From Desulfuromonadaceae bacterium GWC2_58_13 (lineage in GTDB: Bacteria; Desulfobacterota; Desulfuromonadia; Desulfuromonadales; Trichloromonadaceae), in assembly GCA_001825565.1 (NCBI GenBank), contig MHXM01000131.1, positions 6,014-20,924 of the forward strand: a stretch of DNA of 14,911 bases, read 5' to 3'. The notes beneath the pieces were generated by a model. That model saw only the letters and a program-made list of their open reading frames with translations. It was not told where the DNA came from and did no database searches. Below, one piece after another: positions 6,746-14,696 of the stretch (its first letter is position 1; each line of letters begins with the position of its first letter). The position numbers and the translations under genes are program-made.

Positions 6746-7717
6746 TTGAAACCTAAATTCATATTATTCCTCGGCCTGTTCGCACTCGTGGCCTGTACCG
6801 ACCTGCAACAGCTTCGCAGTGACAACCAAATCCATCCGGTTCGTGAATACGAGCAGCTGATCGTCGGCCGCCTTGACGCCAACTACGTGGGCGATGAAAA
6901 TTGTCTGGGCAAATGCCATAAACACGAACAGATTCGAAAAGATTTTCAATTGTCGGTACACGGAGAACAGATTTCCTCGGATACCGAACTCCCTCTGGTG
7001 AACTGCGAATCCTGCCATGGTCCCGGAAGTCTGGCAATAGAAGGGGTTGGCCAGACGGAAAAGGACAAATGCAAGTTCGAAACGCTTCTTCAGCTTGAGC
7101 AATTGCCGGCGCAGGCCCAATCGCTGATCTGTCTCAAGTGTCATTCCGCAGCCTCCACTCCAGTATTGACTTACTGGAATGCCAGCACTCACGCCAACAA
7201 TGATGTCAGTTGCTTCGATTGCCATGAACTGCACAAGGGGCCACAACAGAAAGTCAGTCGTAAAGAAATGGCCGAATTGTGTTTCAAATGTCATTCGGAT
7301 ATCCGGGCGGCCTTTGAGCAGTTCTCGCATCACCCTATCCCCGAGCGCAAAATCGCTTGTATCGACTGTCATGACCCCCATGGCTCTCCTCAGGACCACC
7401 TGTTGAGGGGAATCACGCCAAAAGAAACCTGCACTCGTTGTCATATGGAAGTTCAAGGACCCTTTGTATTTGAGCACGCGGATATCACCGAAAACTGCGA
7501 CAATTGCCATGTGTCTCACGGGTCCCCGAATCCTCCGCTGTTGAAAAGCAGCCAACCGTTCCTTTGCCTGCAATGCCATACCGGGCACATGGTTTCTTCG
7601 ATGAACGATGCGAACATGAAGGGGGTTTTTTATAACCGGTGCACCGATTGCCATTCATCCATTCACGGCACGGATATCCCTTCGGCGAGCGGGGGAGGGT
7701 CCTTCATCGCCCGCTGA
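6746..7717 (+). CDS. Decaheme c-type cytochrome lipoprotein, DmsE/MtrA-like
   Basis: A protein of 323 residues from a TTG start, chosen because GGGAG lies eight bases before it; the frame is open a little further upstream without a better start. The N-terminus is a lipoprotein signal with lipobox LVAC (14-17), so Cys17 is probably lipidated; Thr at +2 gives no inner-membrane retention signal. There are ten heme sites: a rare CX3CH at 53-58 (CLGKCH), then CXXCH starting at Cys87, 129, 156, 179, 205, 229, 251, 274 and 299. Size, heme number and the YVGDENC opening fit the DmsE/MtrA/PioA family, which conducts electrons from the periplasm through a partner barrel. That barrel is encoded 47 bp downstream. 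Family MtrA proteins are usually soluble periplasmic proteins; the lipid anchor is unusual. One extra cysteine (109) is not in a heme motif. The heme count is read directly; the role is by family. Confidence 0.93.
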   Translation: MKPKFILFLGLFALVACTDLQQLRSDNQIHPVREYEQLIVGRLDANYVGDENCLGKCHKHEQIRKDFQLSVHGEQISSDTELPLVNCESCHGPGSLAIEGVGQTEKDKCKFETLLQLEQLPAQAQSLICLKCHSAASTPVLTYWNASTHANNDVSCFDCHELHKGPQQKVSRKEMAELCFKCHSDIRAAFEQFSHHPIPERKIACIDCHDPHGSPQDHLLRGITPKETCTRCHMEVQGPFVFEHADITENCDNCHVSHGSPNPPLLKSSQPFLCLQCHTGHMVSSMNDANMKGVFYNRCTDCHSSIHGTDIPSASGGGSFIAR

Positions 7718-7764
7718 TTTAGTCTTTAAAATGATCCCCTTGCGCCGCTACGCTGGAGCACAAC

Positions 7765-9756
7765 GTGAACTTGATTCGATCTCTGATGGTACTGACCTTA
7801 TGGGTGACTCTGCTGGGTGGTTCTCCCACCATGGCCGCAGAAGATGCCGCCCGACTTCCAGCATTGACGACCCGACTTTCCCTTGGTTACCGGGCCGTGA
7901 GCAATGATCATTATGCACGCCGCGCCGCGTCATTTTCCCTGCTTGATTCGGGACCCACGGCAGCAATCGAACTCAAGTTTCTGGATCCGACCCATCGTTT
8001 CATGCTCCTCGGAACCTATCTTAATGACTCCGATTACCTTGTCGAAGCCGACTTCGATTACCGGGGCCTGTTGCGCGTCAACATCGAAAGTGAAAAGCTG
8101 ATTCACAATCTCGATCATTTTTCCTATGACCGTCCCGATGCCGCCAATACTGAGATGTCCTTCTTTTTTGTCCCCATCGCCTCCGACGCTGGGGACGATT
8201 ATTACGTTAAGGTCGGGATTGATAAGGTCAACATGAAAGCCAAGCTGCCGGATTTTCCCGGACACCTGACGCTCGACTACTGGCGGCTGGTACGGACCGG
8301 AAAAATGCAGCTGCGATATCTTAATGAAGATTACCCCCAGTTTCAATTGGTGAGCAAAACCCGGGATGTCGACCGGGTCACCGAAGAGTTCACCATGGGT
8401 CTGGATACCCATCTCGGATACATCAACCTCGCAGTGGAACAGTTGTTCCGGGAGTTTGTCGAAAAAGAGTCGATTCCGTACGATTTATTTCTTGGAACAG
8501 CACAGAGTTACCAGCATGACGAAACCCCTGATTCGCGCCTGGTTTCCACGACCATCAAAGCCAGCACGTCACCGTCCGGGGGGGTAGTCGCGGCGGCCGG
8601 GTTCACCGTTGGGAAAAAAGAGAATTTATCCGATCTTAGTTCGGACGTTCATCCGGTTGAGTCGGAAACCGATTTTTATAAAGGTTCAACTGACCTGACC
8701 CTCATTCCCGATCCAAAACTGACGGTCAATTTTAAATACCGGATACTCGATCAGGACAACAGCACCCCGTCTCAAATGACCGTGAGCAGTCTGGACCCCG
8801 CCGAAATCGATGTCCGGCAGAACATCGACATCACCCGGGCGACCTACCATGCGAAAGTTTCGTATCGCCCGACAACCAGACTGACCCTTATGGGGGAGTT
8901 CGAGCGCAAGGAAATTCATCGCGGCCAGACCGGTGCGGCCACCGACGATCCGTTTGATCCTTTTTGGGAACTTCCTGAAGATGAGAACATCAACCGTTAC
9001 CGGTTAAGTTTCATTGCCCGGCCCTTGGGGCCATCAAAATTGAAAATCAATGGCTGGTATGAATATCGGACCTCGGACGATCCCGCCTACGGCGCCTCCG
9101 TCGAGGAGCAGCAGCAGATTTTTGCCGGCGTCAATTGGACCCCGACGCCGCGTTTCGGCGCTACCACCAATATCCGCCTGAGTCGTGGAATCAACTGTAA
9201 TTTTGATCGTTTCCATTATGACAGCGATGGGAATCTGTTTCATCACGAGATCGACCGGAAACAGCAACAGGAGGATTTTACCGTTGGATTCTGGGCACAG
9301 CCGACGGAAACCCTCAATGTCAATTTCCACTATGGTTTCCTGCGTTCCGACACTTCCCAGGACGTAATTTTCGGGGCGGCCCCAAACTCGTACCTGAACG
9401 AGAATGCCGATTATCGCCAGCGGGTTCATTCCACGACCTTCTCCGCGGCCCTGCGGCTGGTGAAAAACCTTCAGGCCATGGTGGAAGCGCGTCATATTCG
9501 CTCACACGCGGTGTTCAACCCCGATTTTGCGCCTCAGAATCTGCCAGTCATTGGCGAGTTCGATTCTTCAGGGCTCAGTGAACTGAGCGAGTTGGAAATA
9601 GTTCAGAGCGGAATAGCCCTCGGACTCGAATGGACCTTGTCCGACGGTTGGAGTTGTTCCAGCCGGTTTTCTCATGATGACTACGAGGATCGCAACAGCA
9701 GTGACTTTGACGGTACCGCCCAACTGTACATGGTAAGTGTCTCCAGAAACTGGTAA
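7765..9756 (+). CDS. MtrB/PioB-like outer-membrane beta-barrel protein
   Basis: A protein of 663 residues from a GTG start with GGAG six bases upstream. A signal peptide (1 to about 25, ending TMAA) is followed by alternating polar/hydrophobic segments typical of transmembrane beta strands, e.g. LTVNFKYRIL, LTLMGEFERK, LKINGWYEYR, LNVNFHYGFL and LQAMVEARHI. The last residue is Trp after VSVSRN, the usual C-terminal signature of outer-membrane barrels. Length, strand style and position after a decaheme cytochrome fit the MtrB/PioB family, whose barrel of over 20 strands sheathes the decaheme protein across the outer membrane. It has only two cysteines (in INCNF and WSCSS) and lacks the N-terminal CXXC of Shewanella MtrB. 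No heme motif is present. Barrel identity is strong; the exact family rests mainly on context. A porin-cytochrome barrel of the Geobacter Omb/Ext type is the alternative. Confidence 0.82.
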   Translation: MNLIRSLMVLTLWVTLLGGSPTMAAEDAARLPALTTRLSLGYRAVSNDHYARRAASFSLLDSGPTAAIELKFLDPTHRFMLLGTYLNDSDYLVEADFDYRGLLRVNIESEKLIHNLDHFSYDRPDAANTEMSFFFVPIASDAGDDYYVKVGIDKVNMKAKLPDFPGHLTLDYWRLVRTGKMQLRYLNEDYPQFQLVSKTRDVDRVTEEFTMGLDTHLGYINLAVEQLFREFVEKESIPYDLFLGTAQSYQHDETPDSRLVSTTIKASTSPSGGVVAAAGFTVGKKENLSDLSSDVHPVESETDFYKGSTDLTLIPDPKLTVNFKYRILDQDNSTPSQMTVSSLDPAEIDVRQNIDITRATYHAKVSYRPTTRLTLMGEFERKEIHRGQTGAATDDPFDPFWELPEDENINRYRLSFIARPLGPSKLKINGWYEYRTSDDPAYGASVEEQQQIFAGVNWTPTPRFGATTNIRLSRGINCNFDRFHYDSDGNLFHHEIDRKQQQEDFTVGFWAQPTETLNVNFHYGFLRSDTSQDVIFGAAPNSYLNENADYRQRVHSTTFSAALRLVKNLQAMVEARHIRSHAVFNPDFAPQNLPVIGEFDSSGLSELSELEIVQSGIALGLEWTLSDGWSCSSRFSHDDYEDRNSSDFDGTAQLYMVSVSRNW

Positions 9757-9783
9757 ATGCGCAAAACCATAGAAAGCTGATTT

Positions 9784-10755
9784 GTGTTGAATTTCTTGAA
9801 ACCTACACTTGTTTTGCTGGTGCTCGGCGTGCTTTTGGGGGGGCATGCAGGAGAGGTGATGGCGGAACAAAAAACCTTTGTCGCGGTGATCATAACCGGC
9901 GACATTGAACGCTACCGGCTCGCCCACGAAGCTTTCGTACAAAAGTTGAGAGATTCGGGCATGTCCGAAGAACGTTTGAATATTTACGTTCAGAGTCCCA
10001 ATCCCGATACCATGTCCTGGAACAACAGCATTCGCAAGGCGGTGGGTATCGGAGCGGATGTCATTGTCACCTACGGCGCTCCGGCGACGCTCAGCGCCAA
10101 AAAGGAAGCGCGTGGGATTCCCGTTCTTTTTGCCGATGTATATGACCCGGTCAGGTTGGGACTCATACGGGATATCGGCGTGCCGATGAAAAATATTGCC
10201 GGAGTCAGCGGCAAAACCCCGCTTGAGACTTTGCTGAAAACCTTCCATGAAATTTGCCCGGCGCGAACCATGGGAGTACTGTTCTCCTCCAATGATGAGG
10301 GTTCGGTTTTGCAATTGCGCAAACTGGCGGAGTTGTCACAAAAGATCGGGCTTGCAACTTTGCCTAAGGATATTTCCAGTCCGAACGAAGTCGTTACGGC
10401 TTTAAAGTCCATGACGGGGGCGATTGACAGCCTCTTCGTTACGGACAGCGCGGTTTTGAACATGAGAATCAAAGATATTATGAATTTTTCCGCTACGCAG
10501 AATCTGCCCGTGGTATCGCAGATTCCCACCCTCTGCGACCAGGGAGCCCTGGTCACTCTGGAATCCGATCCCGTCGAACAGGGAGAAGTCGCTGCCGGTC
10601 TGCTGATTTCTTTGTTGGCGGGCACCCCAACGGCCACCATGGAACTGCACACTCCGCGGAAAGTATCGCTGGTCATTAACCTGTTGGTGGCCCGGAAACT
10701 CAATCTCAAGGTACCGTTCCAGGCCCTCAGTGTCGCCACCCGGGTTGTCCGCTAG
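9784..10755 (+). CDS. ABC transporter substrate-binding protein, TrpX-like
   Basis: A 323-residue exported protein. The GTG start at 9784 has only a weak AGAAAG upstream; TTG at 9787 or 9796 are alternatives and do not change the mature protein. A signal peptide ends around VMA (25-27). The mature part has the two-lobed periplasmic-binding fold of the ABC_sub_bind (TrpX/YtrF-type) family. Visible marks are FVAVIITGDIERYRLAHEAF at the start, the ADVIVTYGAPAT strand, PVLFADVYDPVRLGLI, and a second lobe with GVLFSSNDEGS and VTDSAVLN. Known members bind small ligands such as aromatic amino acids and normally sit with a permease and an ATPase; neither is present here. It starts 27 bp after the barrel gene and is probably in the cytochrome operon, which suggests a sensing or delivery role tied to electron transfer. 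The ligand is unknown. Confidence 0.85.
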   Translation: MLNFLKPTLVLLVLGVLLGGHAGEVMAEQKTFVAVIITGDIERYRLAHEAFVQKLRDSGMSEERLNIYVQSPNPDTMSWNNSIRKAVGIGADVIVTYGAPATLSAKKEARGIPVLFADVYDPVRLGLIRDIGVPMKNIAGVSGKTPLETLLKTFHEICPARTMGVLFSSNDEGSVLQLRKLAELSQKIGLATLPKDISSPNEVVTALKSMTGAIDSLFVTDSAVLNMRIKDIMNFSATQNLPVVSQIPTLCDQGALVTLESDPVEQGEVAAGLLISLLAGTPTATMELHTPRKVSLVINLLVARKLNLKVPFQALSVATRVVR

Positions 10756-10762
10756 TTCTCGT

Positions 10763-11659
10763 TTATCCCTGCAGGTAATACAGAATAACCGTTAAAGACA
10801 GCGCGCTCAGTAGCGTCGAAACCATGATGGCTCCAGCGACCAGGTCCGGGCGGGTGCCGAAACGTATCGAGTAGAGCAGGGGCAGTACCGCGGAAGGGGT
10901 GCTGGTCTGCAGAATGACGACTTTGCGGGTCAACTCGTCCAGGCCGAATAGAAGGGCGATACCCCAAGCGACCAGTGGGGCCAGGCCCAGTCGGATAATC
11001 GCGGATAGGGAAAGAAATCCGGGCCAAGCGCCCAACTGAGTTTTCGCCAGTTGCATTCCGAGCAGCACCAGCATGACCGGGATGGCCGCCTGGCCGAGGA
11101 TTTCGGTGGGGCGTAAAAGGAAAACCGGGATCGGAACATGAAGCAGCTGGCATAGAAAAGCCAATACGACGGCGTGAAAAATAGGAATTTTCAGCGTGTT
11201 GGTAAGCGCAGTGCCCAACGAAACCCCGGCTCCCTGGGCGATAATGATGGCAAGGGTGCCCAACGGAATATTGAACAGGACGAAGGTCATGATCGAGGCG
11301 TTGAGGCCGGCCTCGCCAAAGGCGAAATAGGCGAGAGGAAGCCCAAAATTGCCGACATTCATCATTACCGTCGTCAATGAGAGGGCGCCCCGGGTTTCCC
11401 TGTCCATGCGGCACAATCTTCCGCATGCGACGGAAACGCCTAACATGACCAGGGTGTAGACCACCATGAACAAAGCGATATCCCTGGCCAGATCCAGTTG
11501 CAGCTCATTTTTCAGCAATGCCGAAAAGACCAGCGCCGGGGTAAACAGGTAGAGTGAACTGAAGGTGAGGGTCCGGAAGTCGAGATGACCGGTTTTTTCC
11601 AGCACAAAGCCGGCAAAAACCATCAGAAATACAGGCAGTATAATGTTTATGAATAGCAT
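10763..11659 (-). CDS. AEC-family (auxin efflux carrier-like) transporter
   Basis: This 298-residue integral membrane protein is built of about ten hydrophobic helices in two halves. I set the start at the ATG at 11659 because AGGGAG lies six bases upstream; a GTG seven codons earlier is in frame but would place the ribosome binding site inside the gene. Family marks are the N-terminal helix with IILPVFLMVFAGFVLEK, the conserved NVGNFGLPL (101-109) in the first crossover helix, and the TSTPSAVLPLLYS stretch in the second half. AEC carriers export organic anions such as malate or malonate, or other small molecules, by secondary transport; the substrate here is unknown. It is convergent with the binding-protein gene, whose stop lies only 7 bp away, and divergent from the aminotransferase gene. 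Confidence 0.9.
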   Translation of the reverse strand: MLFINIILPVFLMVFAGFVLEKTGHLDFRTLTFSSLYLFTPALVFSALLKNELQLDLARDIALFMVVYTLVMLGVSVACGRLCRMDRETRGALSLTTVMMNVGNFGLPLAYFAFGEAGLNASIMTFVLFNIPLGTLAIIIAQGAGVSLGTALTNTLKIPIFHAVVLAFLCQLLHVPIPVFLLRPTEILGQAAIPVMLVLLGMQLAKTQLGAWPGFLSLSAIIRLGLAPLVAWGIALLFGLDELTRKVVILQTSTPSAVLPLLYSIRFGTRPDLVAGAIMVSTLLSALSLTVILYYLQG

Positions 11660-11816
11660 GGGTTCTCCCTGGGGAATCACTCAGGAGCTGAAGTTACCAT
11701 TGTCCTTCTTTGGACGCAACGTAACATGTTTCAGAAGTTTTTTCCGCTCGCAATGACTCCCCCTCGACGCCCCGGGGAAAAAATGCCGTATACCTAAATG
11801 GGCGCCAATATTCCCG

Positions 11817-11846
11817 TTGACAAGCCCTTCTCAATCCTGATTTAAT
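11817..11846 (+). promoter_or_regulatory. Sigma-70 promoter of the aminotransferase gene
   Basis: TTGACA (11817-11822, a perfect -35 consensus), an 18-base spacer and TTTAAT (11841-11846, five of six -10 positions). Transcription would start near 11853, leaving a leader of about 65 bases before the ATG at 11919. Confidence 0.65.
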
Positions 11847-11907
11847 GCCGCTTTGGCGCATGTGGCCCGGTTGCCGGCCATCCGGGACCGCCGAAAAATA
11901 AACCCCC

Positions 11908-11913
11908 AGGAGG
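11908..11913 (+). promoter_or_regulatory. Strong ribosome binding site deciding the aminotransferase start
   Basis: AGGAGG lies two bases before an ATG at 11916 and five bases before a second ATG at 11919. The spacing favours the second ATG. The frame is open further upstream to 11853, but that region would coincide with the transcription start and has no ribosome binding site. Confidence 0.75.
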
Positions 11914-11918
11914 ACATG

Positions 11919-13223
11919 ATGAATCCATTAGCCTCGGAACTCAACGAACAGCTTTCCCAACACAATCCCCACGTTCTGGAGATGCTTTCAGACCTTGGGA
12001 AAAACCTTTTCTTCCCCAAGGGCATCCTGACCCAGTCTGCCGAAGCGAAGGAAAAGGCCCATAAATTCAACGCCACCATCGGTATCGCCACTGAAAAGGG
12101 TGGCCCAATGTTCCTTCAGTGCATTCAGGACAAACTTTCCGCTTTCGATCCGAAGGATATCTACCCCTACGCGCCGCCGGCCGGCAAACCCGAACTGAGG
12201 GCGCTGTGGCGGGAGAAGATGGTCCGGGAAAACCCCAGCATGAAGGGAACATTCTTCAGCAATCCCATCGTAACCAATGCTCTGACCCACGGTCTTTCCA
12301 TTCTGGGCGACATGTTCGTCGGGGTCGGTGACCACGTCGTTCTTCCCGACATGCTCTGGGGCAACTACAACCTGACCTTCGGCACCTGCAACGGCGGCAT
12401 CATCAAGAAGTTTCCGACCTTTACCGTTGCCGGCGGTTTTGATGTCGATGCTTTCAAGGTCGTATTGAAAAACACCGCGGAAGAAAAGGGCAAGGCGGTG
12501 GTGCTGCTCAACTTCCCGAACAACCCGAGCGGTTATACCCCCACGGTTGCTGAAGGGGATGCCATTGTCGCCGCCATCAAGGAAGTCGCCGAAGCGGGTT
12601 GCAACGTGGTCGCCGTCACCGACGACGCGTATTTCGGCCTGTTCTATGAAGATTCCATGAAAGAATCCCTGTTCGGCAAACTCGCCAACCTGCATCCGCG
12701 CATCCTGGCGGTAAAACTCGACGGCGCAACCAAAGAAGAGTTTGTCTGGGGTTTCCGGACCGGTTTCATCACGTTTGCCGACGGCCACAGCTACGAAAAT
12801 GCGCCGGTGCTGACCGCTCTTGAAAAGAAAACCATGGGGATTATCCGCGCCAAGATTTCCAACTGCCCCCATCCTTCGCAAACTTTCGTCATCGAGGCGC
12901 TGCGTTCGTCGCAGTTCCTGGCGCAGAAGGAAGAAAAATTTCAGGTCATGAAGGGCCGGGCACTGAAAACCAAGGCGGTTCTCAATAGTAGCAAATATGA
13001 CAAAGCCTGGGATTATTACCCATTCAACTCGGGCTATTTCATGTGCCTTAAACTCAAGACCGTCGATGCCGAAAAGCTTCGTATCCATCTTCTCGACAAA
13101 TACGGCGTGGGCGCGATTTCGATCGGCAAAACCGACCTGCGCATCGCCTTCTCCTGTATCGCCGAAGAAAACATTCAGGAACTCTTCGACCTCATCTACC
13201 AGGCCGTTCTCGATCTGGCCTGA
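11919..13223 (+). CDS. PLP-dependent aminotransferase, class I/II fold
   Basis: A 434-residue cytoplasmic enzyme of fold-type I. The PLP site is readable: NNPSG (201-205), the NPxG motif whose Asn contacts the cofactor; DDAY (235-238), the Asp and Tyr that hold the pyridine ring and phenol oxygen; the Schiff-base Lys272 in DGATKEE; and Arg280 in FRTGF near the phosphate. The substrate-carboxylate Arg is probably in TDLRIAFSC near the C-terminus. The start is fixed by AGGAGG five bases before the ATG. The sequence is of the aspartate/aromatic aminotransferase superfamily, in a branch I cannot tie to one amino acid; the GATKEE context differs from the usual SxSK. The gene is single, with its own promoter and a strong terminator, so it is a separate unit from its neighbours. 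Codon use looks biased and regular, in line with good expression. Confidence 0.92.
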   Translation: MNPLASELNEQLSQHNPHVLEMLSDLGKNLFFPKGILTQSAEAKEKAHKFNATIGIATEKGGPMFLQCIQDKLSAFDPKDIYPYAPPAGKPELRALWREKMVRENPSMKGTFFSNPIVTNALTHGLSILGDMFVGVGDHVVLPDMLWGNYNLTFGTCNGGIIKKFPTFTVAGGFDVDAFKVVLKNTAEEKGKAVVLLNFPNNPSGYTPTVAEGDAIVAAIKEVAEAGCNVVAVTDDAYFGLFYEDSMKESLFGKLANLHPRILAVKLDGATKEEFVWGFRTGFITFADGHSYENAPVLTALEKKTMGIIRAKISNCPHPSQTFVIEALRSSQFLAQKEEKFQVMKGRALKTKAVLNSSKYDKAWDYYPFNSGYFMCLKLKTVDAEKLRIHLLDKYGVGAISIGKTDLRIAFSCIAEENIQELFDLIYQAVLDLA

Positions 13224-13232
13224 TTTGGTTTC

Positions 13233-13260
13233 AAAAGGCCCGCTTCGGCGGGCCTTTTTT
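13233..13260 (+). terminator. Intrinsic terminator after the aminotransferase gene
   Basis: AAAAGGCCCGC, a TTCG tetraloop (13244-13247) and GCGGGCCTTTT form a perfect 11-bp stem ending in a run of six T. It starts 9 bases after the stop codon and ends about 13 bases before the cca start, so it insulates the two genes. Confidence 0.95.
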
Positions 13261-13273
13261 GTTATCATGTATC

Positions 13274-14599
13274 ATGATGTCACTTAGCGATTTGCTCGTC
13301 AGCGCATATATTCTACCCCACCTGTCGGATTGCCTGATTTCCGGTCAAACCTGCTACTTGGTAGGCGGCGCCTTGCGCGATCACCTGCTCGGGCGCCCCT
13401 CCGCCGATTTCGATTTTGCCACTCCCTATGATCCGACCCGAGTAGCATGTCGCTTCGCCTCGCGCATCGGCGGGCGCTGGTTTATGATGGATCGCCTCCG
13501 CAAGCAGAGCCGGGTGGTGTTGAAACAGAAACATGAAAAGTACACCTACGATTTTGCCCCCTTTCGTAGCGATACCCTGGAAGGAGATCTGCGGCTGCGG
13601 GATTTTACCGTCAATGCGCTCGCCGTAGAACTTTCGAGTGTTCTCGATTTGGAGGCAATATGCGATCCCCTTGATGCCCGCAGCGATTTGAACCATTTGA
13701 TACTGCGCGCCTGTTCCACTGACGCGTTCAAAGATGATCCCCTGCGCCTGTTGCGGGGGATTCGGCTGGTGGCCACGCTGGAAATGGAGTTCGACCCGGC
13801 CACCCGCGTTTTGATGGCGACCGAAGTGAGCAGGCTCGGCCGGGTTTCGGCTGAGCGGATACGCAACGAATTGTCCCAGATTTTCGCTGTCGACTGCCCG
13901 TCAGACTCATTGCATCGGATGGAAGATCTCGGTCTTTTGGATCAGCTTTTCGGTTCGCCGGGACAAAACGGATCGTTTTCTAAAGGTATCCACAAAGTCG
14001 AGCAGATTTCTCGGCGCCTTACGCATTACGCTTCAACTCCGTCGTTCTCTCTTGAGCGGGTCGTAACCGAACCTCCTTTGTCGGCGGCCGCTATCCTTCG
14101 GCTGGCAGGTTTTCTGGCTGGGTCCCGTGTGCTCGAATCCACTCCGCAGCTGTTGAAGCAGCTTCGTTTCAGCAACAACAGCAATGTGCTGCTTCGCAGC
14201 TTGGCCGAATTACATTCGAGGCGAGCTGATGAACTGTTTGCGTTGAACAGCCCCGGACGGGGAAGGGCGCTCTGGGTCAGTCGACTCGGACCTGACCCCT
14301 GGCTGAGTCTGGTCTACCTTCTGTGCCAGGTCGATCACCCGGAGCCTCTGTTGGAGAACGTCCGCAGGGCTTTCGACGATTACATGCAACATGAAAAAAA
14401 TAGCAGGATTCCAGACTTGGTGGATGGTTCGTGGATACATTCCGAACTTGGCGTTCAGCAGGGACAATTGGTCGGCCGATTGCTTAATCAATTGCGTCAG
14501 GCGGAAATGGAAGGGCGCGTGCGCACCCTGGACGAAGCACATAAGTTTCTTAAATCATTAGCCCAAAAAAGTATTGACAAAAAAAAAGATCCCTCCTAA
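13274..14599 (+). CDS. cca: CCA tRNA nucleotidyltransferase / poly(A) polymerase family
   Basis: A 441-residue class II nucleotidyltransferase that adds or repairs the 3' CCA of tRNAs. Domains in order: the head (about 18-125) with YLVGGALRDHLLGRP and the DFDF carboxylates that bind metal, then LRLRDFTVNALAVE; the neck (about 150-210) with DDPLRLLRGIR, corresponding to the EDxxR nucleotide-selecting motif, and SAERIRNELSQIF; and a C-terminal arm (about 385-430) with the PDLVDGSW/GRLLNQLRQAE pattern. The middle has no HD phosphohydrolase motif. I chose the ATG-ATG pair at 13274/13277. No ribosome binding site is visible, because a terminator ends only about 13 bases upstream; a TATCAT at 13263-13268 could be a -10 for a leaderless message. 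CCA-adding rather than poly(A) polymerase activity is favoured by the motif pattern and the adjacent tRNA gene, but the two are hard to separate by eye. Confidence 0.88.
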   Translation: MMSLSDLLVSAYILPHLSDCLISGQTCYLVGGALRDHLLGRPSADFDFATPYDPTRVACRFASRIGGRWFMMDRLRKQSRVVLKQKHEKYTYDFAPFRSDTLEGDLRLRDFTVNALAVELSSVLDLEAICDPLDARSDLNHLILRACSTDAFKDDPLRLLRGIRLVATLEMEFDPATRVLMATEVSRLGRVSAERIRNELSQIFAVDCPSDSLHRMEDLGLLDQLFGSPGQNGSFSKGIHKVEQISRRLTHYASTPSFSLERVVTEPPLSAAAILRLAGFLAGSRVLESTPQLLKQLRFSNNSNVLLRSLAELHSRRADELFALNSPGRGRALWVSRLGPDPWLSLVYLLCQVDHPEPLLENVRRAFDDYMQHEKNSRIPDLVDGSWIHSELGVQQGQLVGRLLNQLRQAEMEGRVRTLDEAHKFLKSLAQKSIDKKKDPS

Positions 14600-14602
14600 A
14601 AT
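14574..14602 (+). promoter_or_regulatory. Strong sigma-70 promoter for tRNA-Gly, inside the cca 3' end
   Basis: TTGACA (14574-14579), an exact 17-base spacer and TAAAAT (14597-14602, five of six). Its first three bases are the cca stop codon. The next bases, GCGC, form a GC-rich discriminator of the kind found at stable-RNA promoters controlled by ppGpp. Transcription would begin near 14609, leaving only a short 5' leader on the tRNA. Confidence 0.85.
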
Positions 14603-14613
14603 GCGCTTCCATT

Positions 14614-14688
<75 letters not shown>

Positions 14689-14696
14689 ATAAATAC

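Noticed and set aside
10756..10762. Possible bidirectional terminator between the convergent binding-protein and AEC carrier genes.
   Set aside because: Only 7 bases separate the stops and no hairpin with a T-run is visible in or around the gap.
11740..11789. TTTTTTCC ... GGAAAAAA inverted repeat between the divergent carrier and aminotransferase genes.
   Set aside because: The loop is nearly 30 bases, the arms are homopolymer-rich, and no T-run follows a compact stem; it is probably chance.
11988..13268. Long minus-strand open frame (426 residues) opposite the aminotransferase.
   Set aside because: The plus strand encodes a complete PLP enzyme with all key residues, promoter, ribosome binding site and terminator; the antisense frame is a by-product of its codon use.
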